Assembly (NCBI RefSeq): GCF_900095225.1
Contig: NZ_LT607414.1
Span: forward strand, 651,927 to 715,926
From: Pseudomonas sp. UMAB-08
Lineage (GTDB): Bacteria > Pseudomonadota > Gammaproteobacteria > Pseudomonadales > Pseudomonadaceae
Reading direction: 5' to 3'
Length of the DNA: 64,000 bases
Below are positions 26,708 through 35,098 of the stretch, piece by piece (positions within the stretch are counted from its first letter, which is position 1; the number at the start of each line of letters is the position of its first letter). A model generated the notes under the pieces. That model was not told the origin of the DNA. It was given only the letters and a program-made list of their open reading frames with translations, and did not search any database. The position numbers and the translations under genes were made by a program.

Positions 26708-27784
26708 ATGGCTGATTTACCGATTGACGACCTCAACGTTGCTTCCAATGAAACCCTGATCACACCAGATCAGCTCAAGCGCGAACTCCCGCTTACAGAA
26801 GCTGCTCTGCGTACGGTGACCAAGGGCCGCGAAGTGATCCGCAACATCCTCGATGGCAAGGATCACCGCCTGTTCGTCGTGATCGGGCCGTGCTCGATCC
26901 ATGACATCAAGGCTGCCCACGAATACGCCAATCGCCTCAAGGCCCTTGCCGCTGAAGTGTCGGACACCATGTACCTGGTGATGCGCGTGTATTTCGAGAA
27001 ACCGCGCACAACCGTGGGCTGGAAAGGCCTGATCAATGACCCGTATATGGATGACTCGTTCAAGATTCAGGACGGTCTGCACATTGGTCGCAAGCTGCTG
27101 CTTGATCTGGCTGAAATGGGCCTGCCAGCAGCCACTGAAGCCCTTGACCCGATCTCCCCGCAGTACTTGCAGGATTTGATCAGTTGGTCGGCCATCGGCG
27201 CACGCACCACTGAATCACAAACCCACCGCGAGATGGCTTCCGGCCTGTCTTCAGCCGTTGGCTTCAAGAATGGCACTGACGGCGGTCTGACCGTTGCCAT
27301 CAACGCCTTGCAGTCGGTCTCCAGCCCCCATCGCTTCCTGGGCATCAACCAGGAAGGCGGGGTATCCATTGTCACCACCAAAGGCAACGCCTACGGTCAT
27401 GTGGTTTTGCGCGGCGGCAATGGCAAGCCTAACTACGACTCGGTCAGTGTCGCCGTATGCGAGCAGGCGCTGAACAAGGCCGGTATTCGCCCTAACATTA
27501 TGGTCGACTGCAGCCACGCCAACTCCAACAAGGACCCGGCCCTGCAACCGCTGGTAATGGAAAACGTTGCTAACCAGATCCTCGAAGGCAACCAGTCAAT
27601 CATCGGCCTGATGGTTGAAAGCAACTTGAACTGGGGCAGCCAGTCGATCCCAAAAAACCTCGAAGAGCTGCAATACGGCGTGTCCGTCACCGATGCCTGC
27701 ATCGATTGGGAAAACACTGAGAAAACCCTGCGCAGCATGCATGCCAAACTCAAGGACGTGCTGCCCAAGCGCCAACGCGACTGA
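26708..27784 (+). CDS. DAHP synthase (3-deoxy-7-phosphoheptulonate synthase), class I
   Basis: First enzyme of the shikimate pathway, condensing PEP and erythrose-4-phosphate. It has 358 residues, the AroF/G/H type. Signatures are RLFVVIGPCSIHD, RVYFEKPRTTVGWKGLINDP, IGARTTESQTHREMASGL and NIMVDCSHANSNKDP, which include metal- and PEP-binding residues. The start at 26708 (MADLPIDDLNVASNE) is chosen for family length; the open frame runs further upstream without homology. Whether it is the Tyr- or Phe-inhibited isozyme cannot be read from the sequence with certainty. It ends in a strong terminator. Confidence 0.94.
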   Translation: MADLPIDDLNVASNETLITPDQLKRELPLTEAALRTVTKGREVIRNILDGKDHRLFVVIGPCSIHDIKAAHEYANRLKALAAEVSDTMYLVMRVYFEKPRTTVGWKGLINDPYMDDSFKIQDGLHIGRKLLLDLAEMGLPAATEALDPISPQYLQDLISWSAIGARTTESQTHREMASGLSSAVGFKNGTDGGLTVAINALQSVSSPHRFLGINQEGGVSIVTTKGNAYGHVVLRGGNGKPNYDSVSVAVCEQALNKAGIRPNIMVDCSHANSNKDPALQPLVMENVANQILEGNQSIIGLMVESNLNWGSQSIPKNLEELQYGVSVTDACIDWENTEKTLRSMHAKLKDVLPKRQRD

Positions 27785-27800
27785 TTGCTGCCGAAACAAA

Positions 27801-27827
27801 AACGCCGAGCAAATGCTCGGCGTTTTT
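27801..27827 (+). terminator. Rho-independent terminator of the DAHP synthase gene
   Basis: A perfect 10-bp stem AACGCCGAGC/GCTCGGCGTT with an AAAT loop is followed by a short T-run. On the minus strand the A-run makes it usable for the convergent acetyltransferase gene too. Confidence 0.92.
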
Positions 27828-27849
27828 CATTATCGTGGCGGCATCCTGA

Positions 27850-28134
27850 TCAGATTTTTGCCGCATGTCGCTGGTGACGTTCCATGTACCGCTCAACATA
27901 CGAGCAAGAAGGAATCACTGTGTAGCCCATGCTGTCGGCATACGCGAGCGCCTGCTCGGTCAATGCAGCAGCGATACCTCGGCCTCGCAGGGCATTGGGC
28001 ACAAACGTCCGATAGATATCCAGGGTCTGCTTACCTAGGTCCATATAAGTCAGATAGGCACGATGGCCGTCCACATTGGTCTCGAACTGATGGCCAACAT
28101 GGTCATGGTGGATGGACAACGCCTCGCTCATCAC
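27850..28134 (-). CDS. GNAT-type N-acetyltransferase (YjdJ-like)
   Basis: Small GNAT-fold protein of 94 residues. The acetyl-CoA binding motif A is in VPNALRGRGIAAALTEQAL (R-G-x-G-I/A), preceded by the strand HRAYLTYMDLGKQTLDIYRT and followed by ALAYADSMGYTVIPSCSYVE. This is the minimal YjdJ/NATD1-like acetyltransferase type, about 90 residues. Substrate unknown. It converges on the DAHP synthase gene over the shared terminator. Confidence 0.85.
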   Translation of the reverse strand: MMSEALSIHHDHVGHQFETNVDGHRAYLTYMDLGKQTLDIYRTFVPNALRGRGIAAALTEQALAYADSMGYTVIPSCSYVERYMERHQRHAAKI

Positions 28135-28753
28135 TGCTCCTCGCGGGTCTTGAAATTAGACCCCTACCTTACCGATGTTTTTCCGGCGAAGGAACCTCTA
28201 CGCCACCCCTGTGCCTGTTTTGGACATCGAGAACAGCTTTGCTATTCTCCTGCACACGAGCACCTGCAAATAGTAGGCGTCATTTCGGTATTTGCTCAAG
28301 CTGTTGCAGGGGAGGCGCTAAAAAATCCGACGGTCGCTCCGACAGTAGATGTGAACATTGCCGGATGCTGTCGATTGAGACGAGTTCGCGATGAGAAAGT
28401 CACCCGCGTACCCGCGCAAAAAAGCAAACTCATGACTGACACGGAACATGGGCCCGGTGGGGAGGCGCCATATACTAGCCCGCAAATCGTCTATTCTCTT
28501 CTTTACCCGGTCTAGGGCGTCCTTGAGCCCTGCCCGATTCAGAACGAACGCCACCAAGTTGATGCTGACGATTGGATAATTTTCATACAAATTCCCCGAG
28601 AAGTTGTTCGGAACAGTTTAAAACACAAGAAATTTGCCCGCTTCTTGCGCTTCCTCAGTTTACTTACTACAAACAATGGGTAGTATGTACCGCGGTCATT
28701 TTCTCACTTTCGAGAGATGACTATTCATTAGAAAGTCCTGGAAGGTGAACACG
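28135..28753. other. 619-base region before oprI with no confident gene
   Basis: The last 150 bases form the oprI promoter and leader. TTTACT and TAGTAT separated by 16 bases (about 28658-28685) are a possible sigma70 promoter. The rest holds only a weak open frame on the minus strand at 28318-28590 (90 codons, starting MYENYPIVSINLVAFVLNRA with GGGGAA six bases upstream) that I do not recognise. No tRNA or known small RNA was identified. Confidence 0.4.
28318..28590 (-). CDS. Possible small hypothetical protein
   Basis: A 90-codon open frame with a GGGGAA sequence near its ATG. The first half looks like a real protein, with a hydrophobic stretch (IVSINLVAFVLNRAGL) and a charged helix (DALDRVKKRIDDLRASIW). 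The second half is less protein-like. No family is recognised, and the surrounding 600 bases have no other gene. It could be a small accessory gene or chance. Confidence 0.22.
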   Translation of the reverse strand: MYENYPIVSINLVAFVLNRAGLKDALDRVKKRIDDLRASIWRLPTGPMFRVSHEFAFLRGYAGDFLIANSSQSTASGNVHIYCRSDRRIF

Positions 28754-29005
28754 ATGAACAACGCTCTGAAATTCTCTGCTTTGGCTCTGGCCGCAATTCT
28801 GGCTACTGGTTGCAGCAGCGTCTCCAAAGAAACCGAAGCTCGTCTGACTGCTACCGAAGACGCAGCCGCTCGCTCCCAAGCACGCGCTGATGAAGCCTAT
28901 CGCAAGGCTGATGAAGCTCTGGCTGCTGCTCAAAAAGCTCAGCAAACTGCTGACGAAGCCAACGAACGCGCTCTGCGTATGTTGGACAAAGCAAGCCGTA
29001 AGTAA
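28754..29005 (+). CDS. oprI: Major outer-membrane lipoprotein OprI (Lpp homologue)
   Basis: Abundant 83-residue lipoprotein that anchors the outer membrane to peptidoglycan. It has a signal peptide with lipobox ILATGC (Cys at residue 19), a coiled-coil of alanine-rich heptads ([20 protein letters not shown]), and a C-terminal lysine (KASRK) as in Lpp for peptidoglycan linkage. The ATG at 28754 has GGAAGGTG upstream; a GTG at 28745 in frame is not needed. Codon choice is strongly biased, as expected for a highly expressed gene. The L,D-transpeptidase next door belongs to the family that makes such lipoprotein-peptidoglycan links. Confidence 0.98.
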   Translation: MNNALKFSALALAAILATGCSSVSKETEARLTATEDAAARSQARADEAYRKADEALAAAQKAQQTADEANERALRMLDKASRK

Positions 29006-29024
29006 TAATCTTTCGAGATTATTG

Positions 29025-29056
29025 AAAAGCCGATCCAGTTCTGGATCGGCTTTTTT
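29025..29056 (+). terminator. Rho-independent terminator of oprI
   Basis: AAAAGCCGATCCAG/CTGGATCGGCTTTT is a 14-bp stem with a TT loop, followed by further T residues. A very strong terminator, as expected for an abundant mRNA. Confidence 0.95.
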
Positions 29057-29080
29057 ATTGCCTTGGTTTTACTCCAGGCA

Positions 29081-29131
29081 ATAAAAAACCCGCCTACCCA
29101 GCCTTCGCGTTCAAGGCACGGCAGACGGGTT
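29081..29131 (-). terminator. Terminator of the L,D-transpeptidase gene
   Basis: On the minus strand AACCCGTCTGCC pairs imperfectly with GGTAGGCGGGTT across a GC-rich loop, and a TTTTTT run follows. It lies 14 bases after the L,D-transpeptidase stop. Confidence 0.7.
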
Positions 29132-29144
29132 CGCTTGCAAGAGA

Positions 29145-30107
29145 TTACTGCATATTGAGCGGTTCGCTCGATACCACCGACCCGCTCGGCACCGCGATTT
29201 CAACCGGCATGCCATCCTCAGCAGCTACCACGTCCCGCACCACGTCCCAGTTCATACGCAGGTTGTTGGCCAGATCCTCACGTTTGAGCAACGCATTGAT
29301 CACTGCGGTGTGCTTGTCGACGACCGATGGATTGCCCTTGTCGTCCAGCGGCGTATGCGCTTCCAGATAGACCTTGCCGCCACTGATGCCGAATTTGTAG
29401 GGTTCGTTCAAGATTCGCACCGGCGTACCGATCGGCACCATACCTGCCATCTCCAGCACGTTGTTGTTGTACATGCGGAAGCAGCCGTGACTGGTACGCA
29501 TGCCAATACCGAATTTCTTGTTCGAACCGTGGATCAGGTAACCCGGTAGGCCGAGACTGAATTTGAACGGCCCCAACGGGTTGTCAGGACCGGCCGGTAC
29601 GACGCTAGGCAGCGGATCATTATCCGCTGCGTGCTCGGCCTTGATCGAAGCGGGCGGCGTCCAGGTTGGATTCGGGGTCTTCGCCGTCACTTTGGTCAAC
29701 GCGAGAGGCGAACCCCAACCTTCACGACCAATCCCCAACGGATAGGTATGAACCACGTTCAAGCCTTTGGGGTAATAGTAAAGACGGTACTCGGCCAGGT
29801 TGATCACGATGCCTTCACGCGGACCAGGCGGCAGCACGAAACGCGTCGGCAATACGATCTGGGTACCAGCCCCGGGCAACCATGCGTCGACACCAGGGTT
29901 AGCCGCGATCATCTCTAGATAACCCAAGTCGTAGCGGGTACCCAAGTCGGCGAAGGTATCTTCATATTTAGCGGTCACGGTCTGAACCTGACCGACAATA
30001 TCTTCGCCCGGAGGGGGCAGAGGGAACTCTAATGCAGCGACGGGGCCTGCCGCACAGAGCGCAGCAAGTGACAGACAGCGAGCGACGGCAGGAATGCGCG
30101 ACAACAT
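29145..30107 (-). CDS. L,D-transpeptidase (YkuD family), exported
   Basis: A 320-residue periplasmic enzyme making 3-3 peptidoglycan crosslinks or linking lipoprotein to peptidoglycan. It has a signal peptide (residues 1-24, LSLAALCAAGPVAA). A LysM-like segment follows (TRYDLGYLEMIAANPGVDAW, then LPGAGTQIVLP). The YkuD catalytic domain contains YLIHGSNKKFGIGMRTSHGC, with the catalytic H and S-H-G-C-F/V-R pattern. The start at 30107 (MLSRIPAVARC) gives the only sensible signal peptide; the open frame extends upstream without meaning. The neighbouring oprI encodes a natural acceptor. Confidence 0.93.
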   Translation of the reverse strand: MLSRIPAVARCLSLAALCAAGPVAALEFPLPPPGEDIVGQVQTVTAKYEDTFADLGTRYDLGYLEMIAANPGVDAWLPGAGTQIVLPTRFVLPPGPREGIVINLAEYRLYYYPKGLNVVHTYPLGIGREGWGSPLALTKVTAKTPNPTWTPPASIKAEHAADNDPLPSVVPAGPDNPLGPFKFSLGLPGYLIHGSNKKFGIGMRTSHGCFRMYNNNVLEMAGMVPIGTPVRILNEPYKFGISGGKVYLEAHTPLDDKGNPSVVDKHTAVINALLKREDLANNLRMNWDVVRDVVAAEDGMPVEIAVPSGSVVSSEPLNMQ

Positions 30108-30192
30108 CCGGGAAATCCTTGGGAAAAGCGACGGGAAGTAAAGTGACGGAATTGTACACCGCCGACCATAAAATCGGGAGGTAGCTAACGAT

Positions 30193-30486
30193 TCACTGAC
30201 TGAATCGAAGCTCTGGCCAAATAGGACGCGTGCCTCGTTTTTGAGCCTCGAGAATCGCCCGGCACAGCGAACACAGGCGCTCATCACGAAGCTTTGCCGA
30301 ATTGACACCCGACCAGCGCGGCTGGGCTGGCAACAACGTGCCACACAATGTGCGGTCGATCGAGCCGCCCAACTCAAGCTGGCGCGCGACCAGATGCACC
30401 CGCACTTCCTGGCACGCGAACAAGTCGAGTTGCTCATCAGGCTCGATCAGTTGATAGGCAAATAAAGACCAGGCGGGACGCGGCAT
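30193..30486 (-). CDS. Conserved small protein, possible Zn-binding (CxxC)
   Basis: A 97-residue protein beginning MPRPAWSLFAYQLIEPDEQL. It has four or five cysteines, including an LCSLC pair near the C-terminus, suggesting metal binding. The ATG at 30486 has GGAG six bases upstream, better than the TTG at 30498. A gene of this size between the L,D-transpeptidase and tesA is conserved in Pseudomonas, so it is probably real. No signal peptide or known domain is seen and the function is unknown. Confidence 0.7.
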   Translation of the reverse strand: MPRPAWSLFAYQLIEPDEQLDLFACQEVRVHLVARQLELGGSIDRTLCGTLLPAQPRWSGVNSAKLRDERLCSLCRAILEAQKRGTRPIWPELRFSQ

Positions 30487-30541
30487 CGGGGGCTCCAAAT
30501 CGGGGCGCCACCTTAGCCCAAAGTACGCCGCTAGAAAAGCG

Positions 30542-31147
30542 TCAAAGCAGCGGTTTTAGCGTCGGCCAGACGTTTTCCAGCAACTTGCCCTGTGCTGCGA
30601 CAGCCGGGTGCAGACCATCGGCCTGCATCAACTCGGGAATACCGCCCACACCCTCGAGGAAAAACGGCACCAACGGGACTTTTTCCTGCTCTGCCAGATT
30701 GCTGTAGACCGCCTCGAAAGCCTGGGTATAGCGGGCGCCATAATTGGGCGGTAAGCGCATCCCCAAAAGCAGCACCTTGGCCCCCGCCTTTTGCGACTGC
30801 TGAATCATGCCCGCAAGGTTTTGTTGCAATTGCGCAGGTTGCTGTCCGCGCAGGCCGTCATTACCGCCCAACTCCAGGATTACCAACTGCGGTCTATGCT
30901 CTGCAAGCAGCGCTGGCAGCCGCGCCTGGCCTCCAGCGCTGGTGTCGCCACTGACAGAGGCATTGACCACCTTATCGGTGAAACCCTCCTTCTGCAGGCG
31001 CTGCTCCAGCAATGATACCCAGCCCAGCCGGGTATCCAGGCCGAAAGCAGCGCTGATACTATCGCCAACGATCAGCACTGTGCCCGCCGCAGCTCCTTGA
31101 GACAGCAACAGCAAAACCAGGCCAGCACTTAAAAACCACGCACGCAT
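30542..31147 (-). CDS. tesA: Multifunctional acyl-CoA thioesterase I / lysophospholipase / protease I (arylesterase)
   Basis: Periplasmic SGNH hydrolase of 201 residues with esterase, thioesterase and lysophospholipase activity. It has a signal peptide (MRAWFLSAGLVLLLLSQGAA). SGNH blocks: block I VLIVGDSISAAFGLDTRLGW (Ser in GDSIS), block II with the Gly in NASVSGDTSAGG, block III LVILELGGNDGLRG (Asn), and block V MQADGLHPAVAAQ (Asp, His). The ATG at 31147 has GGAG six bases upstream. It is divergent from the ABC transporter genes with only 10 bases between start codons, the tesA-ybbA arrangement conserved in gammaproteobacteria. Confidence 0.96.
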   Translation of the reverse strand: MRAWFLSAGLVLLLLSQGAAAGTVLIVGDSISAAFGLDTRLGWVSLLEQRLQKEGFTDKVVNASVSGDTSAGGQARLPALLAEHRPQLVILELGGNDGLRGQQPAQLQQNLAGMIQQSQKAGAKVLLLGMRLPPNYGARYTQAFEAVYSNLAEQEKVPLVPFFLEGVGGIPELMQADGLHPAVAAQGKLLENVWPTLKPLL

Positions 31148-31157
31148 CGGATTCTCC

Positions 31158-31841
31158 ATGAGCGAAAGTATTCTCAGTGCTCGGAACCTTAGCAAAGTGG
31201 TCCCCAGCACCGAAGGTGACCTGACCATCCTGCACGAACTCTCCCTGGAACTGAACAAGGGCGACAGTCTGGCCATCGTCGGCGCCTCCGGATCGGGCAA
31301 ATCCACCCTCCTCGGCCTGCTGGCCGGACTCGACTTGCCCAGCGCAGGAGCGGTCACACTGGCCGGACGCAACCTCAGCGACCTGGACGAAGACCAGCGT
31401 GCGCGCATCCGCGCAGAGCATGTCGGATTCGTCTTCCAGTCATTTCAACTGCTCGACAGTCTCAATGCGCTGGAAAACGTCATGCTGCCCATGGAGCTCG
31501 AAGGCCGCAAGGACGCCCGCGAGCGCGCCCGGATTTTGCTCGAACGCGTGGGGTTGGGCCAACGCCTGACGCATTCGCCGCGCCAGCTTTCCGGTGGTGA
31601 GCAACAACGGGTGGCCATTGCCCGAGCCTTTGCGGCTGATCCCGACGTGCTGTTTGCCGATGAACCCACAGGCAACCTCGACAGCAACACCGGTGAACGG
31701 ATCAGCGACTTGCTGTTCGAGCTGAACAAAGAGCGTCACACGACACTCGTGCTCGTCACCCATGACGAACGTCTGGCGCATCGCTGCCAGCGCATGATCC
31801 GTCTTGAAGGTGGCCGATTGGTCACCCCTCTGGAGCCTTGA
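31158..31841 (+). CDS. ABC transporter ATP-binding protein (YbbA-like)
   Basis: A 227-residue ATPase of the LolD/MacB family. Walker A is GASGSGKST, the signature is [16 protein letters not shown], and Walker B is [16 protein letters not shown]. It pairs with the large permease encoded next, whose start overlaps this gene's stop by one base. In E. coli ybbA-ybbP lies beside tesA as here. The likely role is extraction or export of an envelope lipid or similar hydrophobic substrate, with TesA perhaps acting on the same material; that link is inferred from position only. Confidence 0.93.
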   Translation: MSESILSARNLSKVVPSTEGDLTILHELSLELNKGDSLAIVGASGSGKSTLLGLLAGLDLPSAGAVTLAGRNLSDLDEDQRARIRAEHVGFVFQSFQLLDSLNALENVMLPMELEGRKDARERARILLERVGLGQRLTHSPRQLSGGEQQRVAIARAFAADPDVLFADEPTGNLDSNTGERISDLLFELNKERHTTLVLVTHDERLAHRCQRMIRLEGGRLVTPLEP

Positions 31842-34363
31842 TGGCACGCTTGCCGCTTCTTCGTCTGTTGAGCCTTGCGACTCGCCAACTCCTGCGCGAC
31901 GCACGCGCCGGAGAGTTGCGGGTGTTGTTTTTCGCCTTGCTGGTTGCCGTGGCAGCAAGCACCGCCATTGGCTACTTCGGAGCTCGACTCAACGGGGCGA
32001 TGCTGTTGCGCGCCACCGAGTTTCTCGGTGCGGACCTGATTCTCGAAGGCACCAGCCCCGCCCAACCGACGCAGATCGAAGCAGGCAAGCAGTTAAAGCT
32101 GGACCACGCACAGGTGGTCGAATTCTCCAGCGTGATTGCCACTGACAGCGGCATTCAACTGGCGAGCGTTAAAGCGGTCGACACGGCTTACCCCCTGCGC
32201 GGCGAGCTAAAGAGCGCCGAGGCGCCCTATCAAACAGAGGCATCCGGTGGCCGACCGAATCCGGGTGAAGCCTGGGCCGAGTCACGATTGTTTGCAGCGC
32301 TGAATCTGAAAGTTGGCGACAGCATCGACGTCGGCTCGAAAACCCTTCGTCTGAGTCGGGTACTGACCTACGAACCCGACCGCGCCGGCAACTTCTACAG
32401 CCTGACGCCCAGAGTGATGATCAATCTGACGGACCTTGCAGCGACAGGCGTCGTCCAGCCCGGCAGCCGGGTCAGCTATCGTGAGCTCTGGCGCGGCAGT
32501 CATGAGTCTCTGGAAGCCTACCGTCAGGCGATCACCCCGGAATTGGCCGCTAATCAACGCATACAGGACGCTCGCGACGGCAATCGGCAAATTGGTGGTG
32601 CACTGGGCAAGGCCGAGCGCTACCTGAACATGGCCAGCCTGGTGGCAGTCTTGCTGTCCGGTGTGGCCGTGGCCCTGTCGGCCGCCCGTTTTGCGACACG
32701 ACGCTTCGATGCCAGCGCCCTGCTGCGCTGCCTGGGTCTGTCGCGCAGAGAAACACTGGTTTTATTCAGCCTGCAACTCGCGATGCTTGGGCTGCTGGCC
32801 AGCATCACCGGCGCGCTGCTGGGCTGGCTCGCACAACTGGGTCTGTTCGCCCTGCTGCACGATTTGCTACCTGCCGCCGTCCCGCCCGGAGGCCTGCTAC
32901 CGGCCGTTGCGGGAATCGGTACCGGCCTCGTCGCGCTCGCGGGCTTTGCGTTGCCACCCCTGGCCGCGCTAGGCCGCGTGCCGCCCCTGCGTGTCCTGCG
33001 CCGCGACATGCTGCCCATTCCTCCCAGTTCGTGGCTGGTCTACGGTGCCGCGCTGCTAGCGCTCGGCCTGATCATGTGGCGCTTGAGTCTCGACCTGGTG
33101 TTGACCTTTGCCCTGCTTGGCGGAGGAATCATTGCTGCTGTCGTTTTAGGTGGCCTGCTGCTGCTCGCGCTGCAAAGCCTGCGTCGTCTGCTGGCGGGTG
33201 CGTCGCTACCGTGGCGCCTGGGTCTGGGCCAACTGCTGCGCCATCCTTTGGCAGCCGCCGGGCAATCGCTGGCATTTGGACTGATTCTGTTGTCCATGGG
33301 GCTGATCGCCCTGTTGCGCGGAGAGTTGCTCGACACCTGGCAAAACCAGTTACCCAAAGATGCACCAAATTATTTTGCGCTCAATATCCTCCCGGCTGAC
33401 AAAGATACCTTCACCGAGCGGATGGCTAACCTCTCCACCCATGCCGCGCCGCTTTATCCGGTCGTGCCTGGACGCTTGATCAGCATCAATGGCGAGCCCG
33501 TACGCAACATCGTGAGCAAGGACTCGCGTGGCGAAAACGCGACTGAACGCGACCTCAGTCTGACGTGGGCTGCCGAACTGCCGCAGGGCAATCGCCTGAG
33601 CGCAGGAAACTGGTGGCCGAATACCAACAGCAGCGCAACGACCACTGCCGAGCAAATTCCCGGGGTGTCCGTGGAATCGAAGCTGGCAACAAGCCTGAAA
33701 CTCAAACTCGGTGACCGCATGAGTTTCATCATCGGCGGGGTCATCCGAGAAGCTGAGGTCACCAGTTTGCGCGAAGTGAATTGGGACAACTTCCAGCCCA
33801 ATTTCTTCATGATCTTCCAGCCCGGCACGCTCAAGGATTTGCCGACCACGTACCTGACCAGCTTCTACCTGGCACCCGGGAACGACCAACAGATCGTCGA
33901 GCTGTCTCGCGCCTTTCCAGCGGTGACCATCCTTCAAGTCGAAGCGCTGCTGGAGCAACTTCGGAGCATTCTCGCTCAGGTAACGATCGCGGTGGAGTAC
34001 GTGCTGCTGTTCGTGCTGGCGGCGGGGCTTGCGGTTTTGTTCTCCGGCCTGCAAGCAACCCTCGACGAACGCATCCGCCAAGGCGCCCTGCTGCGCGCAC
34101 TTGGCGCCGAGCGAGCACTGCTGGTCAAGGCGCGACGCATCGAGTTTGGCCTGCTAGGCGCAGCCAGCGGTGTGCTGGCTGCACTGGGTTGCGAACTAGT
34201 GAGCTTTGCGCTGTACCGCTATGCTTTCGACCTTCAATGGCACCCCCACATCTGGCTGCTGTTACTGCCCATCATCGGTGCGCTACTGGTAGGCGGCGCC
34301 GGGGTGTTCGGCACCCGCCGCGCCTTGAATGTCAGCCCACTGACGGTGCTGCGTGATGGCTGA
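31841..34363 (+). CDS. ABC transporter permease (YbbP-like, FtsX/MacB type)
   Basis: An 840-residue inner-membrane protein with duplicated FtsX-like permease domains. Hydrophobic segments occur near residues 25-45, about 260-350 and 390-490 (for example MASLVAVLLSGVAVALSAAR and LVLTFALLGGGIIAAVVLGG), with a final trio near 720-830. Two large periplasmic domains lie between them. The ATG at 31841 overlaps the stop of the ATPase gene by one base; a TTG three bases earlier would add one residue. Length and architecture match E. coli YbbP. Substrate unknown. Confidence 0.92.
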   Translation: MARLPLLRLLSLATRQLLRDARAGELRVLFFALLVAVAASTAIGYFGARLNGAMLLRATEFLGADLILEGTSPAQPTQIEAGKQLKLDHAQVVEFSSVIATDSGIQLASVKAVDTAYPLRGELKSAEAPYQTEASGGRPNPGEAWAESRLFAALNLKVGDSIDVGSKTLRLSRVLTYEPDRAGNFYSLTPRVMINLTDLAATGVVQPGSRVSYRELWRGSHESLEAYRQAITPELAANQRIQDARDGNRQIGGALGKAERYLNMASLVAVLLSGVAVALSAARFATRRFDASALLRCLGLSRRETLVLFSLQLAMLGLLASITGALLGWLAQLGLFALLHDLLPAAVPPGGLLPAVAGIGTGLVALAGFALPPLAALGRVPPLRVLRRDMLPIPPSSWLVYGAALLALGLIMWRLSLDLVLTFALLGGGIIAAVVLGGLLLLALQSLRRLLAGASLPWRLGLGQLLRHPLAAAGQSLAFGLILLSMGLIALLRGELLDTWQNQLPKDAPNYFALNILPADKDTFTERMANLSTHAAPLYPVVPGRLISINGEPVRNIVSKDSRGENATERDLSLTWAAELPQGNRLSAGNWWPNTNSSATTTAEQIPGVSVESKLATSLKLKLGDRMSFIIGGVIREAEVTSLREVNWDNFQPNFFMIFQPGTLKDLPTTYLTSFYLAPGNDQQIVELSRAFPAVTILQVEALLEQLRSILAQVTIAVEYVLLFVLAAGLAVLFSGLQATLDERIRQGALLRALGAERALLVKARRIEFGLLGAASGVLAALGCELVSFALYRYAFDLQWHPHIWLLLLPIIGALLVGGAGVFGTRRALNVSPLTVLRDG

Positions 34364-34399
34364 TAAACTTGGCGCATCCTAATCGCCAGGCGACAGACC

Positions 34400-34897
34400 A
34401 TGAGCCGTTACCGCCCTCCTCGCTCCGCCGGCACCGCGCTGATCACCCCTGAAGGTGAAGCGCGGATGCGCGCCGAACTGCACGAACTCTGGCATGTACG
34501 CCGCCCTCAGGTCACGCAGTCTGTGAGTGAAGCCGCGGCTCAAGGGGATCGCTCAGAGAATGCTGAATATACTTACGGCAAAAAGATGCTGCGCGAGATC
34601 GATAGCCGAGTACGCTTTTTGACCAAACGTCTCGAAAGTTTGAAGGTGGTCAGCGAACACCCCAGCGATCGGAACAAAGTCTACTTTGGCGCGTGGGTCA
34701 CTGTCGAAGACGAAGACGGCATAGAAGCTCGTTACCGAATTGTTGGCCCCGACGAATTGGACCTCAAGCAAAACCTGATCAGTATCGACTCACCGCTGGC
34801 TCGCGCTCTGATTGGTAAAGCGCTGGATACAGAAGTTCGAGTTCAAACGCCCGTCGGTGAACAGACCAGTTACATCGTCGCGATCGAATACTTCTGA
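34400..34897 (+). CDS. greB: Transcription elongation factor GreB
   Basis: Rescues backtracked RNA polymerase by stimulating transcript cleavage. It has 165 residues. The N-terminal coiled coil begins after [20 protein letters not shown] and includes the tip acidic pair in [20 protein letters not shown]. The C-terminal FKBP-like domain contains [20 protein letters not shown] and [13 protein letters not shown]. The YTYGKK and related sequence fits GreB rather than GreA. The start is 36 bases after the permease stop and may be partly co-transcribed. Confidence 0.95.
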   Translation: MSRYRPPRSAGTALITPEGEARMRAELHELWHVRRPQVTQSVSEAAAQGDRSENAEYTYGKKMLREIDSRVRFLTKRLESLKVVSEHPSDRNKVYFGAWVTVEDEDGIEARYRIVGPDELDLKQNLISIDSPLARALIGKALDTEVRVQTPVGEQTSYIVAIEYF

Positions 34898-35098
34898 CCA
34901 CTCGCTTAACTGGCCCCTGCGCTAATATTCATATCTACTTTCCGGGTGCGCTTCCCATGAGTGAGCCTTGCGTACCGACCTATAGTATTCAGTAACACGT
35001 TCAACATTGACGACAGGGTATTTTAATCCAAACTCGTAGTGTCAGCACGATTCGTGCGGCGATGTTTTGACCACACATTTATGTCAAGGATGGCATGT

